This document shows, one piece after another, positions 55,871 to 64,000 of a stretch of 64,000 bases of DNA. Each line of letters starts with the position of its first letter. Positions within the stretch are counted from its first letter, which is position 1. The notes beneath the pieces are model-generated. The model had not been told where the DNA came from, searched no databases, and saw only the letters and a list, made by a program, of their open reading frames with translations. Where the stretch lies: contig NC_073627.1 of the NCBI RefSeq assembly GCF_029407905.1, positions 138,893,697 through 138,957,696 on the forward strand. The letters run 5' to 3'. The DNA is from Bubalus kerabau (lineage: Eukaryota; Chordata; Mammalia; Artiodactyla; Bovidae). A program made the translations under genes and the position numbers.

Positions 55871-57056
55871 TTTTAAAAATTAATGGTAATCCTAACTCCA
55901 TCTCCTGAATAAATTTCTGTCACACTACATCCATCACAATAATCTCATTTCCTTACCAGTGGTTGATTGATTTGGAGGTGTGGGTACCATTACTGCAGAT
56001 AGAGGGGGTAGAGTTTCAGGTGCATCCACAGTTGGAGGGCAGAGATTGCATGTCCCATTGCTATCTGGTTCCCTTGGCCACAAACATCTCCTGCAGCCAG
56101 GAGGCCAGCATTGTATAGACTGCCTCCCCTGATGCTACCTGGTTCTCAGGAGCTGTGGGCTCAAATGGAGGGATCCAGGATGGCAGACACTGCATCTGCT
56201 CTTTCCCTGGTCTCGCCTCCTCTGTCTTCTAGTCCACCCACCTTTTAGAAGGACAGCTATGTGGAATGCTCTGCTGCCCATGCGTGTTGGACAAAGACAC
56301 CTTTGAGTTATGGATGTTTTACTGTTTGTAGATTGAAGGAAAGAGACAAAGGGAACATCTCACATTGTCATGATGCTGACATCACCCTTGAAAAGCATTT
56401 ATTAAGGAGTTTTACATGCAGAGTTTCCTAAAACAAAAAATGTGTTTTTCTTAGTGGTCTAATTCCATTTAGTCATTTACTCTTTTTTTATTATTGTCTT
56501 CTTATCCTTCTTTTTGAGGTAACTGCATTGAAGTAGGCTTTGGACCGAGGAATATTAAAAAAAAAAAAACAACACAGCACCATTTTTGCTGATGGGACAA
56601 GTCTAGAGATATGTTAGGGAATTTCTAAGAAAGGTATCCTGGTTCTTTTTGGATATGATAGACTGAATAAGATGGAGCAGAAAGATGAAAAGAATACAAC
56701 CTGGTCTTTTAATGCTGTCATAAATTGGTAGATTAATAACTGCTTGAGTCATTGTGTACTTTCTTGGGACTTCTGTTTATGACCAATAAAATTTGTCAAG
56801 TTAGATTTGCTCTTACTTGCCACAGAAGCCATCCTGATTAATAAAGTAACTGCTTCTATTATTAGGATATATGCTTTCCTCTTCATCATCACTGCCACAT
56901 ATTGCTTTCAGAAAAAGATCTTGCTTTGCCAATGACAACTTTAGACATTGCTTAGCAATTAGCCCTGGATTTAATTCCCACTAAATTCCTAAGCAGGAGA
57001 AAATTATAGTATGCAATTTACTATGACAGAATCTCCTTGTTAAAATTTAACTCTTG
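55871..57056 (+). other. Intergenic sequence without recognised elements
   Basis: Includes a relatively GC-rich part at 55970-56300 with no ORF of note, and an AATAAA at 56785-56790 that could serve a long ADAM28 3' UTR. Confidence 0.45.
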
Positions 57057-57235
57057 GGACTTCCTTGGCTGTCCAGTGGTTAAGATTTCACCTTGCAATG
57101 CAGGACGTGCAGGTTCAATCCCTGGTCTGGGAGCTAAAATTCCACATTCCCCATGGCTACAAAGCTAAAACATAAAACAGAAGTAATACTGCAACAAATT
57201 CAATAAAGACTTTAAAAAATACTTCATATGAAAAA
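57057..57235 (+). mobile_element. CHR-type SINE
   Basis: Head GGGACTTCCTTGGCTGTCCA, body GCTAAAATTCCACATTCCCC, and end CAACAAATTCAATAAAGAC. Confidence 0.85.
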
Positions 57236-57294
57236 AAATCTGAAAAAACAATTTAACTCTTTTTTCTAACACACCTAGTGTAGAAGTCCATACA

Positions 57295-58200
57295 CTTTTT
57301 TTAAAATAAATTTTAAAAAATGTATTGTGGTAAGAACATTTGACATAACATATGTCCTCTTGACAGATATTTAAATGTACCATGAAATATTGTTATCTAT
57401 TAATATAAGTACAATATTATACAGCAGCTCTCTATTCTTATTCATCTTTCAAAATGGAAATTTTATACCTGTTGATTAGCAATTCCCCATTTCCCACCCA
57501 CCCCTAGTCTCTGGCAACTACAATTTTATGCTTTGCTTCCATGAGTTTGCCTATTTTATATACCCCATATAAATGGAATCATGGAATATTTGTCCTTCTG
57601 TGATTCATTTATTTTATTTAGCATAATGTCCTCCAGGTTCACCCATGCTGTTGCCTATGACAGGATTTCCTTCCTTTTTAAAGATTAAGTAATACTCCAT
57701 TGTATGTATATACCATATTTTTAAACATTCATTCATTTATTGATGGGCTTTTACTTTGTTTCACATTTTGGGTATTATGAAGCATGCTGCAATGAACAGG
57801 GGATTGCAGATAACTCTTTGAGATCCTGATTTCACTTCTTTTATATAAATATCGAGAGATGGAAGTGCTGAAACATATGGTAGTTCCATTTTTAATTTTT
57901 CTGAGAAATTTTTGTACTGTTTTCCATAGTGGTGTCCCAATTTACATTCCCGCTAACAGGGTACAAAGTTTCCCTTTTCTCCACACCCTCGCCAACTCAC
58001 GTTGTCTCTGGCCTTTTCAATACTAGCCATCCTAACAGGTATGAGGTGATATTTCATTGTGATTTTTATTTGCATTTCCCTGATGATCAGTGAAGTTGAG
58101 CACCTTTTTATATACCTGTTAGTCATTTGTCTGTCTTCTTTGGATAAATGTTTATTTGGTTCCTTTGCCTGTTTTTTAAAATCTAGTTGTTCTCTTGAAA
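57295..58200 (-). mobile_element. Old L1 3' part, antisense
   Basis: GACTTCTGGCAACTACAA-like text (CTCTGGCAACTACAATTTTA), CCCATATAAATGGAATCATG, AGTAATACTCCATTGTATGT and TAGCCATCCTAACAGGTATG are reversed L1. Confidence 0.87.
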
Positions 58201-58214
58201 AAAATAAATAAATA

Positions 58215-58560
58215 AATTTTACCATTTTAACCAGTTCCAACTTCACAATTCAGTGGCATTAAGTACATTCACAATGCTGTGTTCCCATCACCACTATCTA
58301 TTTTCAGAACTCATTACCTCAAACACAAGTTTTGTATCCATTAAATAATTCCCCATTATTACTTCCCCCAGGCCCTGATAACCTTTCTTCTACCTTCTGT
58401 CCATATAAATGTGCTGATTCTAGGTACTGTAATAGGGGGGATTATACAGTATTTTTTTTTCTTTCATGTAACTTATTTATTTCACTTAGCTTTTCAAAGT
58501 TCATCCATGCTGTAGAATATTTCAGAATATCATTCCTTTTAAAGTCTGAGTAGCCTAATA
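58215..58560 (-). mobile_element. Second L1 3' fragment, antisense
   Basis: ACCATTTTAACCAGTTCCAA, TCAGTGGCATTAAGTACATT and TTCATCCATGCTGTAGAATA repeat the same L1 region as the segment to the left, so this is a separate copy. Confidence 0.82.
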
Positions 58561-58599
58561 TCATTTTTTATAAAGTATTTTTAAAGTCTTTATTGAATT

Positions 58600-58715
58600 T
58601 GTTACAACATTGCTTCTGTTTTACGTTTTGGTTTTTTGGCCATAAAGCATGTGGGATCTTAGCTGCCTGACTGGAAAAGTGAAGTCTCAACCCCTGGACT
58701 GCCAGGGAAGTCCCC
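58600..58715 (-). mobile_element. CHR-type SINE
   Basis: Reversed: TTTATTGAATTTGTTACAAC, GCATGTGGGATCTTAGCTGC and head GGACTGCCAGGGAAGTCCCC. Confidence 0.85.
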
Positions 58716-59189
58716 TAATATCATTTTAATATATTTTCTGTGTAAAACCGCCAGAGACAATCTCTGGGTGTCCACATCCTCATGCACACTATCATTGTGT
58801 TCAGACTTTCTCATTTCCTGACCCAGTCATGCTTTTTACACTTGGCTTCTTGGTGAGTGTCCTTTTAAGTGATAATTTTACTCACTTTAGTCTTAGTGTT
58901 TTAGAACCTTGTTTTAAAGCAAAGTTCTTGCTATTCTTTTCTTAGTAAGAACCACAGCTCAGGTTGTTTTCTCAGCCTTACCAAGCATCCATGTGAACTT
59001 AGTGTTGAAATCCTTATTGTATAACCCTAATAGGGAGCTAAAGAAAGCCCATAAGTTTGTCTAAATAAAAAAGAGGATGATGATAATCTGACTATAGATA
59101 ATGGTCTCCATCTGGTCATCTTAGTAACTTCTAAGGAATGGGATCTCAGCCCCTTGACTGCAAAAAAATTGTTGCTTTTCTCATAGAGA
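58716..59189 (+). other. Intergenic sequence without recognised elements
   Basis: Nothing recognised. Confidence 0.5.
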
Positions 59190-59402
59190 AGGAGCTTGCC
59201 TGGTGGCTCAGATGTTAAAGAATCTGCCTGCAATATAGGAAACCTGGATTCTATCCCTGGGTTGAGAAGATCCCCGGAGAAGGGAATGGCCACCCACTCC
59301 AGTATTATTGCCTGGAGAATTCTATGAACAGAGGAGTCTGGTAGGAGGGCTACAGTCCATGGGGTTGCAAAGAGTCAGACATGACTGAGTAACTAACACT
59401 TT
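59190..59402 (+). mobile_element. Bov-tA SINE
   Basis: Head GGAGCTTGCCTGGTGGCTCA, body, end GAGTAACTAACACTTTCA. Confidence 0.9.
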
Positions 59403-59740
59403 CATAGACAAGGACCCCGAGTCACAGGCCAAGTGTTATGACTCAGCTCATAACATTTTCCTTCTAAGTCAAAGCACTGTCACCAGTCTGGCTTTGTAAA
59501 CTCTTCAACTTCTGTGAAGTAGCTCACTGTGATTTGTGTGTCTCTGGGGGCTTGTTGTAACTATAACGGTAATGGAGTCCACAGGAGTCAGTTCTAGGCA
59601 GACATTCCTTTGGTCCTATTTTCCAATAGCAGGCTGAGCAGATCTAGTGGTAAGCTGAAGTGTCAGAATGGGAACTGGAGAAAGTCAAGAGAAAATTGAA
59701 TGAAAATGTACAGAAAAGAATAAGGAAAAGTAAAAAAATG

Positions 59741-60108
59741 AATTTATGCTTTTGAATTGTGGTGCTGGCATAGATTCTTGAGAGTCCCTTGGACAGCAAG
59801 GAGATCAAACTCAGTTAATCCTAAAGAAAATCAACCCTGAATATTCATTGGAAGGACTGATGCTGAAACTCCAATACTTTGGCCACCTGATGCAAAGAAC
59901 TGACTCATTGGAAAAGACCCTGATGCTGGGAAAGATTGAAGGCAGGAGGATAGAGGATGAGATGGTTGGATGGCATCACCAGCTCAATGAACATGAGTTT
60001 GAACAAACTCCAGAAGATGGTGAAGGACAGGGAAGCCTGGCATGCTGCAGTCCATGGGGTCACAAAAAGTCAGATGCAACTTAGTGACTGAACAACAACA
60101 ACAACAAA
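59741..60108 (+). mobile_element. BovB LINE 3' end, older subtype
   Basis: ATGCTTTTGAATTGTGGTGC to the tail AACAACAACAACAACAAAAT; contains GGACTGATGCTGAAACTCCA. Confidence 0.87.
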
Positions 60109-60909
60109 ATTGCTATCTGGGGAAAATATACAACACATAGGGATAAAAGCAGAGACAGTTCCCCTGGTTTTACCATTAACTAACTTTTTAGACTTAGTAA
60201 ATCACTTGAACTCTGTGGGCATCTTTAAATTTCCACACCTATGAAATGCAATGAACAATTCATAAATTGCCAATATCTAAATAGGATTTTCTAAGACATG
60301 TGTTTTTCTATGAAAACATAAAAAGAAAAAGAGAAAAGAAGAGAAATATCCATTGTGTAGAAGGGCAGATAATGTCCATATGTCTAGGATCTACCCATAA
60401 GATAATTGCATTCTTGGCTTTGTCAAAGGTGTGGCCTTCTCTGTACAGTCTATTGTTTCACATGTCTTTGAGCAGGAAATAGGGCCGAGTTACTTATTAT
60501 TTGTAGATATTTCATCAATGAGACTCTATTTTTCTTTGTGCTTATTCTGCCTATGAAGTGCTTTTAGAATTTGCTTCATATCCTCATTCATATTCCTCTT
60601 CTTCCATTACGTTTAAATCTCAGCCAAAACTTCTGGGTTAAACTCAACACTGTCCAAGATTTGGGGCTGCCATGTGAAACGACCCTGAAATGATAGTTGG
60701 GGGAAATCAACAAGCACTGAATGTATAAAACTTTTATAAAAAGGCAAAATTAAAACTGATTGTAAATTTGGTGATTTTTTAAAAAGGTTAGAATACCATA
60801 GGGTAGTGTAAAAATTTATAATTATAGAATGCAATATGATTTATACAAGTCTGTATATATATGAGTGCACAGATGTCTTCATTTAATTCTTCTAACATTG
60901 TCTTCATTG
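60109..60909 (+). other. Intergenic sequence without recognised elements
   Basis: Nothing recognised. Confidence 0.5.
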
Positions 60910-61118
60910 GAGCTTCCCTGGTAGCTCAGATGGTAAAGAATCTGCCTATAATGCAGGAGACCTGGGGTCAATCCCTGGGTCAGGAATAATCCCTGGAGAA
61001 GGAAATGGCAACCCATTCCAGTATTCTTGCCTGGAGAATCCCATAGATGGAAGAGCCTGGTGGACTATAGTCCATGGGGGTCACAAAGAATCAGACACGA
61101 CTAAGCAACTAAGCATGC
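60910..61118 (+). mobile_element. Bov-tA SINE
   Basis: Head GAGCTTCCCTGGTAGCTCAG and full body ending GACACGACTAAGCAACTAAG. Confidence 0.92.
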
Positions 61119-61262
61119 AACATGCATTTTACAGATGAGAAAACAAAGATAAAATGAGAATATTTTTCTCTAGATTACTCAGCTAGGAAGTGTTGAAATA
61201 GGGACTCAAACCCAACTCTTCTGACTCTTAAGAGTTTAGTTCCTTCTGCACAAACTGTCTCA

Positions 61263-61530
61263 GAGAAGGCAATGGCAACCCACTCCAGTACTCTTGCCTG
61301 GAAAACCCCATGGACGGAGGAGCCTGGTGGGCTGCAGTCCATGGGGTCGCTATGAGTAGGGCACGACTGAGCAACCTCACTTTCCCTTTTCACTTTCATG
61401 CATTGGAGAAGGAAATGGCAACCCACTCCAGTGTTCTTGCCTGGAGAATCCCAGGGACGGGGGAGCCTGGTGGGCTGCCATCTATGGGGTTGCACAGAGT
61501 CAGACACGACTGAAGTGACTTAGCCGCACA
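61263..61530 (+). mobile_element. Bov-A2 SINE (dimer)
   Basis: Two BovA monomers in sense orientation, with the reversed linker TTTCACTTTCATGCATTGGA between them; ends GACTGAAGTGACTTAGC. Confidence 0.93.
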
Positions 61531-62334
61531 CAAACTGTCTATGTCAAAACTATCTTGCACAGGAAAGCACATTTAATGTTACAGTTCTAAGTATGGAAAC
61601 TCCATTTCATCTCCAGCTATCATTTCTTTTCTACAATATTACTAGTGACAATCTGTCTGATGTTGAAGTCAAATCTTATGTCTCTTGGCTGTCCACTACT
61701 ATTTTTTCTCTCCATCCTGGCCACTAATGATTAGCAAAGAGTCTTGAAATGTTATATACTCAACAAGTCCTTAACAGAATTCTTCTGTCCAGATTCTAGA
61801 TTTATGCATTATGCAACTTACACTTACCTGTGTTTCTTGTTCTTTAACTAAAACATTTATAAAAATGCCAGTTTATTTATATTATGTTGACCTTGAAGAC
61901 AGAAATATTAACCTCTTTCCATGCTGTTCCAAGGCTCACAGCCTCATTCTAAAAAACGACATAAATAAATATGGAAATATAATCATTGCTAAAATAACAG
62001 CATAAGGGAGCTCATGGGAAATATTTGTCAAAGAAGGGAATGAGAAGTTTCTCAGGAAGGTACCATTTAAACCTTAAAATAGTAGGTTTGTCAGGCCTAC
62101 AAAGGAAATAAAAAGAAAGGGACATTCTAGGAAGATAATGAGATTCGAGGATAGCATGTATAAAGTCATGGTTCAGCAGGTTTATCAAGGTTAGACTGAA
62201 ATAAAGCATTTTATTTACTTATTTTTGAGTCTTTTTGTGTATTTATACACATTGCACGCACAAATTGAGCAGGTTTCAAGAAGCATAAAAGAAACAGGAA
62301 AATTAGAAAGCAAAACAAGATGTTTCAATGGTTG
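61531..62334 (+). other. Intergenic sequence without recognised elements
   Basis: Nothing recognised. Confidence 0.45.
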
Positions 62335-62610
62335 CCCAGGGAAAGGATGGAGGAAAGGGACAGTTAGGGATTTGGGGACGGACATGTACACACTGCTATA
62401 TTTAGAATGGGTAACCAAAAAGGACCTACTTTATAGCACAGGGAACTCTGTTCAATGTTAAGTGGCAGCCAGGGTGGGCGGGAATTTTGGGGGAGACTGG
62501 ATACATGAGTATATATGGCTGAGTACTTTGGCTGTTTACCTGAAACTATCACAACATTGTTTGTTACTTGGCTATATCTCAATAGAAAATAAAAAGTTAA
62601 AAAAAATAAA
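62335..62610 (+). mobile_element. L1 3' end, sense
   Basis: GACCTACTTTATAGCACAGG, GGCTGTTTACCTGAAACTAT and TTGGCTATATCTCAATAGAA, followed by an A-rich tail. Confidence 0.85.
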
Positions 62611-62888
62611 AATCTTACCTAGGGAAAAAAAGCAAGAACGTTCCAGAAACCATAAAGCCATGGGTAAGATGAGACCAGTGAAATATAAAACATACAGCCC
62701 TACATGGCTGATAAGTATGTGCTCCAAGTTCTCTTCTAAACTATTGGAAAACAAAACAACAAAAAAAATCAAAGAAACGAGAAGTAAACAAGATTGAAAG
62801 GAGATTTATAGCATCCATAAAGTAAAATTAATGTACTATCAACAAGGATAATAAAATTACATAAACAGGACAAAGCCAGCCAGCTAAG

Positions 62889-63310
62889 TTCAGTTCAGTT
62901 GCTCAGTCCTTTGCAACTGCATGGACTGCAGCACGCCAGGCTTCCCTGTTCATCACCAACTTCCAGAGCTAGCTCAAACTCATGTCCATCAGGTCGGTGA
63001 TGCCATAGCCATCTTATCCTCTGTTGTCCCCTTCTCTTCCTGCCTTTAATGTTTCCCAGTATCAGGGTCTTTTCTAATGAATCAGCCCTTCTCATCAGGT
63101 GGTGAAAGTATTGGCACTTCAGCTTTAGGATCAGTTCTTCCAATGAATATTTGGGATTGATTTCCTTCAGGATGGACTGGTTGGATCTCCTTGCAGTCCA
63201 AGGGATTCTCAAGAGTCTTCTCCAACACCACAGTTCAAAAGCATCAATTCTTCAGCGCTTAGCCTTCTTTATGGTCCAAATCTCACATCCATACATGACT
63301 ACTGGGAAAA
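62889..63310 (-). mobile_element. BovB LINE 3' end
   Basis: TTCAGTTCAGTTGCTCAGTC tail start; reversed RT C-terminus up to CACATCCATACATGACTACT. Confidence 0.9.
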
Positions 63311-63428
63311 CAAACCAGCCAACCAAATAATAAAAATCAATGATTCAGAAGGAGCACAGTTCTTCCTGCTTGGCTAGGGGTGTGGGAGGAATGAATCTGC
63401 AGAATAAATAGGCTAGTGCCATACAAAT

Positions 63429-63638
63429 GCTTCCCTGGCGGCTCAGCAGTCAAGCATCCACCTGCAATGCAGGAGATGCAGTTTGGACACCTGGGTAGAG
63501 AAGATCCCCTGGAGAAGGGCATGACAATCTACTTCAGTATACTTGCCTGGAGAAGCCCATGGACAGAGGAACCTGGTGGGCTGCAGTCCATAGGGCCACA
63601 AACAGTCAGACATGACTGATGCAACTGAGCACGAGCGT
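63429..63638 (+). mobile_element. Bov-tA SINE
   Basis: Head TGCTTCCCTGGCGGCTCAGC, body, end CATGACTGATGCAACTGAGC. Confidence 0.92.
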
Positions 63639-63785
63639 GGACTATAAAAATTAACAGAAACAACTTGTAAAGAATCAAGAACAAACAATACTTATATTTG
63701 AGATGCTTATATTTATCTTGCTGGTTGCTGAATAAGAAATTTGTGTAAGGATATCAAGTATAAGCAACAAAATATATGCAACTAT

Positions 63786-63980
63786 GCATGTGTGCTCAGT
63801 TACTTCTGTCTTTGTGAACCTATGAACTGCAGCCCACCAGACTTCTCTGTTCATGGGATTCTCCAGACAAGAATACTGCAGTGGATTGCCATGCCCTCCT
63901 CCAGGGAATCTTCCTGACCCAGGAATCTAACTCCTGCACTGCAGGCGGATTCTTTACCACTGAACAGCCAGGGAAGCCTA
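63786..63980 (-). mobile_element. Bov-tA SINE
   Basis: Reverse body from ATGTGTGCTCAGTTACTTCT to head CTGAACAGCCAGGGAAGCC. Confidence 0.9.
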
Positions 63981-64000
63981 CATGCAACTATAGCAGAAAC

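Noticed and set aside
54525..64000. Search for first exons of a neighbouring ADAM gene downstream
   Set aside because: No signal peptide, propeptide or ADAM-like exon was found; open frames fall in L1, BovB or SINE sequence or lack protein character.
1..64000. CRISPR arrays, operons or prokaryotic defence-like systems
   Set aside because: The repeats are all SINE, LINE, LTR or microsatellite; exon-intron structure and repeat families are mammalian.

Overview
The window looks like ruminant (probably bovid) nuclear DNA. It is dense in BovB (RTE-type) LINE fragments, Bov-tA and Bov-A2 SINEs derived from them, CHR-type tRNA SINEs and artiodactyl-type L1 ends. All of these are typical of ruminants, and there are no bacterial gene features. 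I cannot tell cattle, sheep and goat apart from the sequence alone.

The only host gene I can support is on the + strand: the 3' two thirds of ADAM28, a membrane-anchored metalloprotease-disintegrin. Fourteen phase-compatible exons between 1899 and 50695 have GT/AG borders. They encode, in order, the reprolysin metalloprotease domain (zinc site HEMGHNFGMFHD in the exon at 15344), the disintegrin domain, the cysteine-rich domain, an EGF-like module, the membrane helix (exon at 49580) and the start of the cytoplasmic tail. A short terminal exon at 54504 carries the stop. The signal peptide and propeptide exons lie to the left of the window. The tail is irregular: a possible 63-bp exon sits at 52294, and a further tail exon at 53621-53961 has been split by an L1 insertion with a 10-bp target-site duplication and lacks a GT donor.

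The introns are mostly mobile elements. The largest block, inside the intron between the exons at 21755 and 34579, is a 9.65-kb class I (gammaretrovirus-like) endogenous retrovirus on the - strand (23309-32962). It sits inside a Bov-tA SINE with a 4-bp duplication (TGTC). It contains gag, a truncated pol and a stub of env, and has been invaded by two BovB elements; one of these (28069-30817) has its 5' half inverted, as expected from twin priming. An LTR-like segment of opposite orientation lies near its 5' end.

Downstream of the ADAM28 stop (54525-64000) I see the 3' UTR and then intergenic DNA with L1, CHR, Bov-tA and BovB fragments and no further exons. I found no tRNA, rRNA, CRISPR or other host RNA gene. 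The window shows no novel multi-gene system. The interesting content is the history of the insertions and their effect on ADAM28 exon structure.
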